DNA of 64,000 nucleotides, taken from positions 124,001-188,000 of the forward strand of contig NZ_JADYVX010000011.1 in NCBI RefSeq assembly GCF_020194175.1, read 5' to 3'. The notes beneath the pieces are model-generated. The model was not told the origin of the DNA, did no database searches, and saw nothing but the letters and a program-made list of their open reading frames with translations. Both the position numbers and the translations under genes were made by a program. This DNA comes from Bradyrhizobium sp. BRP22 (GTDB taxonomy: Bacteria > Pseudomonadota > Alphaproteobacteria > Rhizobiales > Xanthobacteraceae). Below are positions 56,629 through 64,000 of this stretch, one piece after another. Position 1 is the first letter of the stretch; every line of letters starts with the position of its first letter.

Positions 56629-57843
56629 TCAATCTGTCATCGCCATGGCGCGCAGCGCCTGACGCTCGCGGGCGGAGAGTTTTTCGGTCTCCGATTTCAA
56701 CTGCCCGCACGCGGCGAGGATGTCGCGGCCGCGCGGGGTGCGCACCGGCGATGAATAGCCGGCATTGAAGATATATTCGGAGAATTTCTCGATCTGCTCC
56801 CAGTCCGAGCACTCGTAACGCGTGCCCGGCCAGGGATTGAACGGGATCAGATTGATCTTGGCCGGAATGCCCTTGAGCAGCTTCACGAGCAGCTTGGCGT
56901 CATCGAGGGAATCGTTGACGCCCTTCAGCATTACATATTCGAACGTGATGCGCCGCGCGTTGGAAGCGCCGGGATAGTCGCGGCAGGCCTGCAACAGTTC
57001 AGCGATCGGATACTTGCGATTGAGCGGCACCAGCTCGTTGCGCAATTCGTCGCGCACGGCATGCAGCGAGATCGCGAGCATGACGCCGATCTCCTCGCCG
57101 GTGCGGATGATGTTCGGCACCACGCCCGAGGTCGACAGCGTGATGCGGCGGCGGGAGATGCCGATGCCTTCATTATCCGCAACGATCAGCAGCGCATCGC
57201 GCACCGCGTCGAAATTATAGAGCGGCTCGCCCATGCCCATCATCACGACGTTGGTGACGAGGCGGCTGCCGTTCTCGCGGTCGGCCCAATCATTCAGGCG
57301 ATCGCGCGCCACCATCACCTGGCCGACGATCTCGCCGGCGGTCAGATTGCGCACCAGACGCTGCGTGCCGGTGTGGCAGAAGGCGCAATTCAGCGTGCAG
57401 CCGACCTGCGAGGAAACGCAGAGCGTGCCGCGATCGGTCTCGGGGATATAGACGCACTCGACCTCATGCGGCTTCTCGAGATCGTTGCCGCTCGGCAGCC
57501 GCAACAGCCATTTGCGGGTGCCGTCATTGGAGATCTGCTCGGCGACCACTTCGGGCCGGTCGACGGTGAAATGCTTCTCCAGCTCCCTGCGCATCTCCTT
57601 CGAGACATTGGTCATCTCGGCGAAGCTCCTGGCGCCGCGGAAATAGATCCAGTGCCAGAGCTGCTGGGTGCGCATCTTGCGCTGCGCGGCCGAAACGCCG
57701 ATCTCGCCGAGACGCTCGGCGATCTCCGCACGCGACAACCCGATCAGCGACGGCTTGGCCGGCGGCACATAGGTCTCGAGCGGAACTTTTTCCACGAGCG
57801 CCGCGCTCGCGCGATCGCCCTGGCTGGTGAGGATGTCGGTCAT
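56629..57843 (-). CDS. rlmN: Dual-specificity rRNA/tRNA A2503/A37 methyltransferase RlmN
   Basis: RlmN adds a methyl to C2 of adenosine 2503 in 23S rRNA and A37 in some tRNAs by radical SAM chemistry. The 404-residue protein has the cluster motif [11 protein letters not shown], the GMGEPLYN motif and the C-terminal cysteine in [11 protein letters not shown] used for methyl transfer. The N-terminal extension of about 45 residues is longer than in E. coli. Confidence 0.95.
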   Translation of the reverse strand: MTDILTSQGDRASAALVEKVPLETYVPPAKPSLIGLSRAEIAERLGEIGVSAAQRKMRTQQLWHWIYFRGARSFAEMTNVSKEMRRELEKHFTVDRPEVVAEQISNDGTRKWLLRLPSGNDLEKPHEVECVYIPETDRGTLCVSSQVGCTLNCAFCHTGTQRLVRNLTAGEIVGQVMVARDRLNDWADRENGSRLVTNVVMMGMGEPLYNFDAVRDALLIVADNEGIGISRRRITLSTSGVVPNIIRTGEEIGVMLAISLHAVRDELRNELVPLNRKYPIAELLQACRDYPGASNARRITFEYVMLKGVNDSLDDAKLLVKLLKGIPAKINLIPFNPWPGTRYECSDWEQIEKFSEYIFNAGYSSPVRTPRGRDILAACGQLKSETEKLSARERQALRAMAMTD

Positions 57844-57908
57844 GGAACATCAAATAGGCCTTCCAGCAGGCGCTGGAAAGGCAGGAAATGCGCGGATCTC
57901 GAGCTGAA

Positions 57909-58526
57909 TTAGCGCCTGCAGTCCTGCGCCAGCCGGTCGAGCGCCTGCGACAGGCCCTTCAGCGAGAACGTGTCGGTCGTTTCCGTGCCTTTGGCCGAGA
58001 CGCCTTTCACGGTGAGGTCGGCAGCCTTGCGCATGGCTTCGACCATGCGCTCTTCTTCCGCGGCGTTCTTGATCCAGAGCCCGTCGCCCTGGGTGTACAT
58101 CGCATACGACCCGCCGCCGACTTCGAGCGTCGATTCCGAGCCCTGCTTCAGCGTGTAGCCGATCATGATCGAGACTTCGTTGACGACCTTTTCCGCCGGA
58201 CGGGTCGAGACGAAGGCGTAGGCCGGATCACGCGGGCGATTTGGCGGATTGGTCTTCGACGACGACGGTTTTGCCAATGCGAAACACACCTTCTTGCCGT
58301 TCGGGCTCGCCGTGTAGGCGCCCCAGGTGCCGTACTGCCCGATCAGCGTCGGTTCGGCGCCGCCGGCAGCAGCCGCAGCGGCAGCCTCCTGTTTAGCCGG
58401 GGGCGCAGATTTCGCCGCGCCCTTGGTGGCCGCTTTGGGGGAACCGCTCTGCGCCAGGGCAAAGGAGGTCGCCCCGCAAAGCAGGACGCTTGCAACCAGA
58501 GATGTCAGTATTTGCCGCACGGACAA
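57909..58526 (-). CDS. Invasion-associated locus B (IalB)-like secreted protein, TTG start
   Basis: A signal peptide (SVRQILTSLVASVLLCGATS...ALAQ), an Ala/Lys/Pro-rich linker and a globular part with YGTWGAYTASPNGKKVCFAL and SLKGLSQALDRLAQDCR mark an IalB-type protein, known as an invasion/surface-associated family in Bartonella and common in rhizobia. The start is TTG 58526 with AGGGGAA upstream, or GTG 58520. There is no ATG suitable for the signal peptide. Function unknown. Confidence 0.85.
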   Translation of the reverse strand: MSVRQILTSLVASVLLCGATSFALAQSGSPKAATKGAAKSAPPAKQEAAAAAAAGGAEPTLIGQYGTWGAYTASPNGKKVCFALAKPSSSKTNPPNRPRDPAYAFVSTRPAEKVVNEVSIMIGYTLKQGSESTLEVGGGSYAMYTQGDGLWIKNAAEEERMVEAMRKAADLTVKGVSAKGTETTDTFSLKGLSQALDRLAQDCRR

Positions 58527-58648
58527 CTGGTTCCCCTAATATTGTGACTGGAAGATGGCCCAACCGGCATCGGACCCGGCGCGATGCAATAGCCGGAAAA
58601 GGCCTTTTTGGGAAGGTAGTTAGAGGAATGCCGCGCGGTTCCGCCGCA

Positions 58649-59488
58649 TCAACCTCTGGCGTGGGAGGCGCGCTGCTGTTCCCACTGCGCGTCGGTCCAT
58701 TGCAGGAGGTCCTCGGCCCCGGAACTGCGCAAATGCGCGCCGCCGTCCTGCACCACCATCTCGCCATTGATGTAACCGGCCTGATCGGAGATCAGGAAAC
58801 TCGCGAGGTCGGCGAGTTCGCCGTGCTCGCCCGGACGGCCGAGCGGGTTGCGATGTGCCCAGTCCTCCTTGCGCCCCTCAGGGCGGAGCTGACCGGTTGC
58901 GCCCGGCGTCGGGAATGCGCCCGGCGCGATCGCGACGGTGCGGATGCCCTTCGGCCCCCATTCCACCGCAAGGCTCTTGGTCATCGCGAGCACCGCCGAC
59001 TTCGCCATCGCCGATGGCACGGTGAAGGCGCGCCCGGTGATCGTCGAGGTCGAGAGGATCGAGAGGATGACGCCGTTGTGCCTGCCCTCGATCCAGCGCC
59101 TGCCCGCGGCGAGCGTGCAATACATCGTGCCGTGCAGCGTCGGCGCCAGGATCGCGTCCGCGGCACGGAATGACAGATGCTCGGTCTGCGCGATGAACGT
59201 CGCCGCCGCGTTGTTGACGAGCACGTCGATCGGCGCCTCGCGCCAGATCGTGTCCATCATCGCATCCACGGCGGCGCCGTCGCGGATGTCGCATGTGATC
59301 GTCGCCACCTCGGCGCCGAGTTCGCTGCGCAATCTCGCCGCCGTCTGTTCCAGTAATTCCGTCCTGCGGCCACAGATCACAAGTTCGGCGCCGAGCTCGG
59401 CGAAGCGCCGCGCCATCGCCGCACCAAGCCCGGAGCCGCCGCCGGTGACGAGGATGCGCTTCTGTGCCAGCAGGTTCTTTTCAAACAT
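58649..59488 (-). CDS. SDR-family reductase resembling 2,4-dienoyl-CoA reductase
   Basis: The 279-residue SDR has LVTGGGSGLGAAMARRFAEL and INGEMVVQDGG. The usual catalytic Tyr of the Tyr-xxx-Lys pair is replaced by Ser in AFTVPSAMAKSAVLAMTKSL. This VPSAxAKxxV...MxKSLAxEWG arrangement matches mitochondrial-type 2,4-dienoyl-CoA reductases, whose catalytic residues differ from classical SDRs. ATG 59488 has GGAGGG about nine bases upstream; ATGs at 59506 and 59536 lie further out. It may assist beta-oxidation of polyunsaturated fatty acids. Confidence 0.82.
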   Translation of the reverse strand: MFEKNLLAQKRILVTGGGSGLGAAMARRFAELGAELVICGRRTELLEQTAARLRSELGAEVATITCDIRDGAAVDAMMDTIWREAPIDVLVNNAAATFIAQTEHLSFRAADAILAPTLHGTMYCTLAAGRRWIEGRHNGVILSILSTSTITGRAFTVPSAMAKSAVLAMTKSLAVEWGPKGIRTVAIAPGAFPTPGATGQLRPEGRKEDWAHRNPLGRPGEHGELADLASFLISDQAGYINGEMVVQDGGAHLRSSGAEDLLQWTDAQWEQQRASHARG

Positions 59489-59577
59489 TGTTTGATCCCT
59501 CCGCATTGTATTGTCGCCCGGCTTCAAATCCGGCATGAAGCAGACAACCTTTCTGCGTCCGAAAATCAGGTGTGTCC

Positions 59578-60552
59578 ATGAAAGCCATTCTCTGCAGGGA
59601 ATACTGCCAACCCGACGATCTCGTACTGGCTGACGTACCCGATCCCGTGGCCGGCCCCGGAGAAGCGGTGATCGCGATCAAGGCCGCGGCGCTGAACTTC
59701 TTCGACATCCTGATGATCCAGGGCAAATACCAGATCAAGCCGCCGTTCCCGTTCTCGCCGGCGGCGGAAGTCGCCGGCGTGATCGAGAGCGTCGGCGCTG
59801 GCGTGACCGATCTCAAGGCCGGCGATCGCGTGGTCGCCTCCTGCGGCCACAACGGCGCGCGGGAGAAGATCGCGCTGCCGGCGAACTCGATCGTGAAGAT
59901 TCCCGACAATCTCGATTTCGACCGCGCGGCCGGGATCATCATCATTTACGGCACCGCGCTGCACGCGCTGGAAGATCGCGCGAGCCCGAAGCCGGGCGAG
60001 ACGCTTGCCGTGCTCGGCGCCGCCGGCGGCACGGGACTGGCGGCCTGTGAGCTCGGCAGGTTGATGGGACTGAAGGTGATCGCCTGCGCTTCGTCGGACG
60101 AGAAGCTTGAATTCGCCAGGCAGCACGGCGCCGAACTCACGCTCAACTACGCCAAGGAAGATCTGAAGGAAGGCCTGAAGGCGCTGACCGGCGGCAAGGG
60201 CGTCGACATCATCTTCGATCCCGTGGGCGGCACCTACGCCGAGGCCGCGCTGCGCGCCATCGCCTGGGAAGGGCGTTTTCTCGTCATCGGCTTTGCCGCT
60301 GGCGACATTCCGAAGATGCCGCTCAATCTCGCGCTGCTCAAGGGCTGCGACATCCGCGGCGTGTTCTGGGGTGCATGGACGCGGCTCAATCCCGAGAAGA
60401 ACCGCAAGAACCTGCAGAAGCTCGTGCAGTGGACCGCGGAAGGAAAGATCTCATCGCATGTCGACCGCACCTTCCCGCTGTCGCAGACGGCGGAAGCATT
60501 GAAGGTGCTCGCCGGCCGCAAGGCGATGGGCAAGGTGATCCTGCATCCGTGA
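59578..60552 (+). CDS. NADPH:quinone oxidoreductase family protein (zinc-independent MDR)
   Basis: The 324-residue protein starts MKAILCREYCQPDDLVLADV and has the medium-chain dehydrogenase features: FFDILMIQGKYQIKPPFPFS, GDRVVASCGHNG and the Rossmann motif TLAVLGAAGGTGLAACEL. The zinc-binding cysteines of alcohol dehydrogenases are missing, consistent with the quinone oxidoreductase branch. ATG 59578 is used; a GTG at 59572 is close. It is divergent from the DECR-like SDR, with a short shared promoter region. Confidence 0.9.
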   Translation: MKAILCREYCQPDDLVLADVPDPVAGPGEAVIAIKAAALNFFDILMIQGKYQIKPPFPFSPAAEVAGVIESVGAGVTDLKAGDRVVASCGHNGAREKIALPANSIVKIPDNLDFDRAAGIIIIYGTALHALEDRASPKPGETLAVLGAAGGTGLAACELGRLMGLKVIACASSDEKLEFARQHGAELTLNYAKEDLKEGLKALTGGKGVDIIFDPVGGTYAEAALRAIAWEGRFLVIGFAAGDIPKMPLNLALLKGCDIRGVFWGAWTRLNPEKNRKNLQKLVQWTAEGKISSHVDRTFPLSQTAEALKVLAGRKAMGKVILHP

Positions 60553-60912
60553 CGAGATGACACACGTTTTGGTTGTGCCTCGGTTGTGATACCGCGCAGG
60601 TGCCGCAATTCACTTTATTGGACGCGACGCACAGTCACCTAAGTGGCTCGGATTCGGTTACCTATGTGAGTCAACTGAGCGAGTCAGTTCCGGCTTCGGA
60701 ACTTATTCCCAAAATCTCCATTTTTAATTCAGTGAATTGGGCATTTTTGCCGCAATTGAACCAAAATAAGTCCCAATTCGCGCCGCTCAGGGCCGTTTTT
60801 TAGGCTCAATCGCAGCGTGTAAGTTCCCGATAGCGGGCAGTGGGAACAACGAAGATTAACAGACAGCCAAAGATGCCCAATCGTTGCGTATTGTGTAACG
60901 GGAAGCGTCAAG
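60553..60912. other. AT-richer intergenic region with hairpins
   Basis: A 360-base spacer, clearly lower in GC than its surroundings (A/T-rich from about 60710 to 60800). It contains a perfect hairpin AGTTCCG-GCTT-CGGAACT (60686-60703) and an inverted pair GTTCCC (60823-60828) / GGGAAC (60842-60847). It probably holds the promoter for the Sel1-like/TAXI genes; I did not place boxes with confidence. Confidence 0.5.
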
Positions 60913-61788
60913 ATGGTGGATATTTCAGCACGCGTCACGCCGAGACAGGCGCATGACGGAGATTTCGACGACCCTGAACTGGCGGAGTATCGCTACCTGC
61001 GGTCGCATCGCGCAGATGCCGACGCTGACACGGACGAGCCCGCCCCGCTGTTCCTTTCATACCCTCTCGACGAGGACAGCGGCGCGAAATACCGACGAAG
61101 TTCCCTTGAACGGTCCCTTGGCCGCTCCTTGCTCACGAGCGGTCTTCTGATCGCCGCTGCTGCAGCGGCGGCTGTCGTGCTGGTCTCCCTCGATATCACG
61201 CGAGACGTCATGGTCACCGCCAAGACGTGGCTGCTCGGCACTTCGCAGGTGCAGGCACGAACAGTCATGGCGGCGCTCCCTCAACCCGCGAGCGAGCCCG
61301 CCGCGCCACCGCCGGGCAAGTCGGATCTGCCCTCGCGCGAGCAAATAGCGGCCGCCTATCAGGAGGCGGTCAAGGGCGGTCTAGTTGTGGCGCGATCGGC
61401 AGCATCTGCCTCTGTCGCTTCACCTGCACCATCAGCCGCTCTGCCCGCACCGTCCGCCGCACCACAAGCGTCAACGCCCGCCGTGCCGCCATCGCCGCCA
61501 GCAAGACGGCTCAATCCCGACGAGCTCAGCGCGCTCATGAAGCGGGCCAACAGCCTGCTTGCGATCGGCGATATCGCATCCGCACGGCTGCTGCTCGAGC
61601 GCGCCGCCGATGCGCAGGAGGCCGACGCGGCGCTGCTGCTGGCCCGGACCTACGATCCCCAGGTGCTGGGAACGAAGGATGCGCGCGCGATCACGCCGGA
61701 TCCGGCGCAGGCGCGGATCTGGTACCGCCGGGCGGCCGAGCTTGGCTCGCAGCATGCCCAGCAGCGTCTCACGCAAATGCAGGACTGA
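60913..61788 (+). CDS. Membrane-anchored Sel1-like repeat protein (291 aa)
   Basis: An acidic N-terminal region of about 70 residues (DFDDPELAEYRYLRSHRADA) precedes one membrane segment (about 73-92). A periplasmic part rich in Ala, Pro and Ser follows, then a helical end with two Sel1/TPR-like units (DELSALMKRANSLLAIGDIA, and PDPAQARIWYRRAAELGSQH). The topology suggests a protein-protein interaction module outside the cytoplasm. No enzyme motif is seen. It is followed 18 bases later by a TAXI binding protein. Confidence 0.75.
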   Translation: MVDISARVTPRQAHDGDFDDPELAEYRYLRSHRADADADTDEPAPLFLSYPLDEDSGAKYRRSSLERSLGRSLLTSGLLIAAAAAAAVVLVSLDITRDVMVTAKTWLLGTSQVQARTVMAALPQPASEPAAPPPGKSDLPSREQIAAAYQEAVKGGLVVARSAASASVASPAPSAALPAPSAAPQASTPAVPPSPPARRLNPDELSALMKRANSLLAIGDIASARLLLERAADAQEADAALLLARTYDPQVLGTKDARAITPDPAQARIWYRRAAELGSQHAQQRLTQMQD

Positions 61789-61806
61789 ACCGGTTTGGGG
61801 GAACAC

Positions 61807-62985
61807 ATGCGACGCTTGTTTGGAGTGGCGTTATTCGCCCTGACGATGATTTGCGGCCCGGCAGCACGGGCCGAGGAAACCGAATATGACCCGGCCAAGG
61901 TCAGCGACAGCCTGAAGGCCATTTTCCAGTTCGGCTCGGTCGCCACCAAGCAGAGCCTGAACGCCAATACGGTGACGCTGATCACGGGCACGATCGGCGG
62001 CACCTACGTCCAGTTCGGCGCCGACCTCGCATCCGTGCTCGACGACGGCAACAAGTTGCGCGTACTGCCGATCGTCGGGCGCGGCTCGGTGCAGAGCGTC
62101 GCCGACATCCTGTTCCTGCAGGGCGTCGATCTCGGCATCGTTCGCGCCGACACGCTCGACTATCTCGAAAGGAAGGGCTTCGCGAAGGATATCAAGAGGC
62201 AGTTCACGTATGTGACCAAGCTCTACAATGAGGAGATGCATGTCGTCGCGCCGAAGACGATCAAGAGCCTGAAGGATCTCGAAGGCCGCATCATCAGCGT
62301 CGACCTGCCCAATGGCGGCACCTTCGTGACCGCGCTGACGGTGTTCGAGCGGCTCGGAATGAAGGCGAAGTTCGTCTACATCGAGCAGCGCATCGCGATG
62401 GAAAAATTGAAGGCCGGTGAAATCGACGCCGTGATCGTGACCGGAGGCAAGCCCTACAAGTCGGTCAGCACATTCACCAATGACGGCCGCTTCCACCTCG
62501 TCACCGTCGACTATGCCAAGCCGCTGCAGAACGACTATCTGCCGGCGACCCTCACTGCGAAGGACTATCCGAACCTGATTTCGGATCAGGAGCGGGTCGA
62601 CACCATCGCCGTTCCCGCCGTCCTCGCGGCCTATAATTGGGCGCCGAACACGGAACGCTCGCGCAAGCTTTCGCTGTTCGTGGATGCCTTCTTCACGAAA
62701 TTCCCGACCTTCCAGAAACCGCCGTTCCATCCGAAGTGGAAGGAGGTCTCGCTGGCCGCGCCACTGCCCGACTGGAACCGGCTGCCCGCGGCCAAGCAAT
62801 GGCTGGAGAAGCACAGCGTGGAGGCCGTGACACGCAGCCGCTTCGACGAATTCCTGAAGCAATCGCCAGCCGCAGCCAAGCTGCAGACGGACGCCGAGAA
62901 GGAAGCGCTGTTCAAGCAGTTCCAGGCATGGGAAGCGGAGAACAGCGCCCGCGCGCAACTGCGCCCGGCGGCCGACAAGCGTTAG
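61807..62985 (+). CDS. TAXI-family TRAP transporter solute-binding protein
   Basis: ATG 61807 with GGGGGAA upstream opens a signal peptide (MRRLFGVALFALTMICGPAA). The mature part carries the TAXI signature VTLITGTIGGTYVQFGADLA and further features such as LQGVDLGIVRADTLDY and DAVIVTGGKPYKSV. TAXI proteins normally feed a fused DctQM membrane component, but none is encoded next to it. It may use a distant permease or act as a sensor. It overlaps the 3' end of the next (minus-strand) gene by four bases. Confidence 0.85.
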   Translation: MRRLFGVALFALTMICGPAARAEETEYDPAKVSDSLKAIFQFGSVATKQSLNANTVTLITGTIGGTYVQFGADLASVLDDGNKLRVLPIVGRGSVQSVADILFLQGVDLGIVRADTLDYLERKGFAKDIKRQFTYVTKLYNEEMHVVAPKTIKSLKDLEGRIISVDLPNGGTFVTALTVFERLGMKAKFVYIEQRIAMEKLKAGEIDAVIVTGGKPYKSVSTFTNDGRFHLVTVDYAKPLQNDYLPATLTAKDYPNLISDQERVDTIAVPAVLAAYNWAPNTERSRKLSLFVDAFFTKFPTFQKPPFHPKWKEVSLAAPLPDWNRLPAAKQWLEKHSVEAVTRSRFDEFLKQSPAAAKLQTDAEKEALFKQFQAWEAENSARAQLRPAADKR

Positions 62986-63371
62986 CTCTGCGGCTCCTCG
63001 ACCGTCTCGACGCCGCGCTTCAGCGCGGCGCGGGCTGCTTCGCGGTGCTCCGGCGTGATGTGGCTTGCGACCATGCGGATCGCGGTCGCCAGGATCGCGG
63101 CATCATCGGTGAAGCCCAGAATCGGCATCACGTCCGGCATGAAGTCGAAGGGCAGGACGAAATAGGCGATGGCGCCAAGGAGCGAGGCCTGCACATGGCG
63201 CGGCGTCTCCTTGTCGAACGCGCAATAATAGGCCGCCAGCAGGTCCTCGGCGAAAGGCAGTTTCGCCATCACCCGCTTCAGCTTGATCCAGAAACGCCGT
63301 CGCACGCTTTCACGGTCCTGCGCCAGCCGATCGGCCGGCTCGAAACCGACAGTGTGTTCGGATGATGCCAT
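62982..63371 (-). CDS. YkvA-family (DUF1232) protein
   Basis: The 129-residue protein has the DUF1232 core: LLGAIAYFVLPFDFMPDVMP with the conserved D-x-x-PD loop, flanked by an amphipathic N-terminal part and a helical C-terminus. Membership is clear; the function is unknown. One hydrophobic segment suggests membrane association. Its end overlaps the TAXI gene by four bases. Confidence 0.88.
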   Translation of the reverse strand: MASSEHTVGFEPADRLAQDRESVRRRFWIKLKRVMAKLPFAEDLLAAYYCAFDKETPRHVQASLLGAIAYFVLPFDFMPDVMPILGFTDDAAILATAIRMVASHITPEHREAARAALKRGVETVEEPQS

Positions 63372-63457
63372 CGCAAGACGCTCCCTCAGACCGCGGCCGC
63401 CAAGCGGACCTGCGATCCCTCACGCAAAAGTTAGGGAGTGATCCCACGCGCGCAAGA

Positions 63458-63751
63458 TCATGCTGCGGCGATCGCCTCCATCGCTTTGGCCAATTCGATG
63501 TCGCGCGCCGTGACCCCGCCGGCGTCGTGGGTGGCAAGCACCACCTCGACCGTCTTGTAGACGTTCTTCCATTCCGGGTGATGGTCGCGCTTCTCCGCGA
63601 CCAGCGCGACACGCGTCATGAAGCCGAAGGCCTCGTTGAAATCCCTGAACGTGAAGGTCTTGGCGATCGCCTCGCGGCCCGGCACCTCCGACCAGCCGGA
63701 TAGTTCCTTCAGCGCCGATTTCCGTGCCTCCGCCGACAACCGCTCCGCCAT
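63458..63751 (-). CDS. phhB: Pterin-4-alpha-carbinolamine dehydratase
   Basis: PhhB dehydrates 4a-hydroxytetrahydrobiopterin to recycle pterin cofactor for aromatic hydroxylases. The 97-residue protein has the active-site motif [20 protein letters not shown] and LSGWSEV, typical of the PCD/DCoH family. No phenylalanine hydroxylase gene is in the window, so the functional partner is unknown. ATG 63751 gives the standard length. Confidence 0.92.
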   Translation of the reverse strand: MAERLSAEARKSALKELSGWSEVPGREAIAKTFTFRDFNEAFGFMTRVALVAEKRDHHPEWKNVYKTVEVVLATHDAGGVTARDIELAKAMEAIAAA

Positions 63752-63863
63752 GGCAAATCTCCATCTCGCTTGGCCCCCACGCTAACACGGCCGGCCGCCA
63801 ACGGGATCCAGGCGCGCAATCGGGGCGGAAAGCGCGTCCTATCGCCGCTGCTAACCATGACGG

Positions 63864-63901
63864 GATTGTAACCTCGTAGCTGCCGGGATTTTGTTACAAT
63901 C
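63864..63901. promoter_or_regulatory. 9-bp inverted repeat upstream of the last gene
   Basis: GATTGTAAC (63864-63872) and GTTACAATC (63893-63901) are exact complements, 29 bases centre to centre. It ends 14 bases before the ATG at 63916 and lies in the divergent spacer with phhB. An operator for a dimeric regulator is plausible; the regulator is unknown. Confidence 0.45.
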
Positions 63902-63915
63902 GGGGCGTCGGCAGG

Positions 63916-64000
63916 ATGAATCAGGAAATCAAAGGGCTGTTTGCGCGACCGATGACCGAGCCCGACTTCGTCGCCGCTCCAGCTTCGCCCCCGCCGCGTT
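63916..64000 (+). CDS. Start of an unidentified gene (cut by window edge)
   Basis: ATG 63916 begins MNQEIKGLFARPMTEPDFVA and continues with Ala/Pro residues to the window end; 28 residues are visible. The frame is open, but the preceding Shine-Dalgarno match is weak. I cannot assign a family from so little sequence. Confidence 0.5.
   Translation, partial: MNQEIKGLFARPMTEPDFVAAPASPPPR

Overview
The window is a GC-rich chromosomal segment of an alphaproteobacterium, most likely Bradyrhizobium or a close relative such as Rhodopseudomonas. The evidence is the trmD-rplS-leuC gene order, the RpMatB-like malonyl-CoA synthetase, the E. coli-type long ArgG, and many intergenic palindromic repeats of kinds I recognise from that group. 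Almost every gene is an ordinary core or house-keeping gene. I see no phage, transposase, CRISPR array, rRNA or tRNA.

Layout. 1-619 is the start of aconitase (minus). 929-3767 is the cytochrome c maturation operon ccmABCDG. 3866-8423 holds yciB/ftsY and mtaB/dapF (minus) on either side of a pseudouridine synthase. 8728-11266 holds two secreted proteins (GyrI-like, SIMPL) and an exported metallo-beta-lactamase-fold hydrolase. 11716-17345 is a translation and secretion block (ffh, rpsP, rimM, trmD, rplS) followed by leuC. 17446-19601 is a group of small, mostly secreted unknown proteins plus a small zincin; then come leuD, a glycosyltransferase, a CoA-ester lyase, carbonic anhydrase, a UPF0114 protein, asd and leuB. 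The three leucine genes are therefore scattered but close.

26568-36127 is accessory metabolism: an MFS carrier, a Tat-exported molybdoenzyme with a cytochrome b and a fasciclin protein, an SDR, matB, a TauE/SafE exporter and a LysR regulator. 36337-39826 is the complete sdhCDAB operon. 39877-46519 holds a frameshifted vanadium-haloperoxidase-like gene, a cupin with an adjacent LysR gene, a small secreted peptide, a SnoaL-like protein and an orphan hybrid histidine kinase. 46615-50518 holds a GST-VOC pair, a proline-rich ORF and a large Pro/Ala-rich OmpA-family protein. 50748-59488 (minus) carries a homocysteine methyltransferase relative, alkaline phosphatase, argG, a PAP2 phosphatase, rlmN, an IalB-like protein and a DECR-like SDR. 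59578-64000 carries a quinone oxidoreductase, a membrane Sel1-like protein with a TAXI binding protein, a YkvA protein, phhB and the first codons of one more gene.

The most unusual features are intergenic: at least eight families of interspersed palindromes and a compact three-stem element at 28050-28153. Also notable are the single-base frameshift in the haloperoxidase gene, an in-frame amber codon just upstream of the proline-rich ORF, and non-ATG starts for ffh, the IalB-like gene, the hybrid kinase and the pseudouridine synthase. I found no convincing new multi-gene system. The molybdoenzyme/cytochrome b/fasciclin set and the Sel1/TAXI pair are the best candidates for uncharacterised functional modules.
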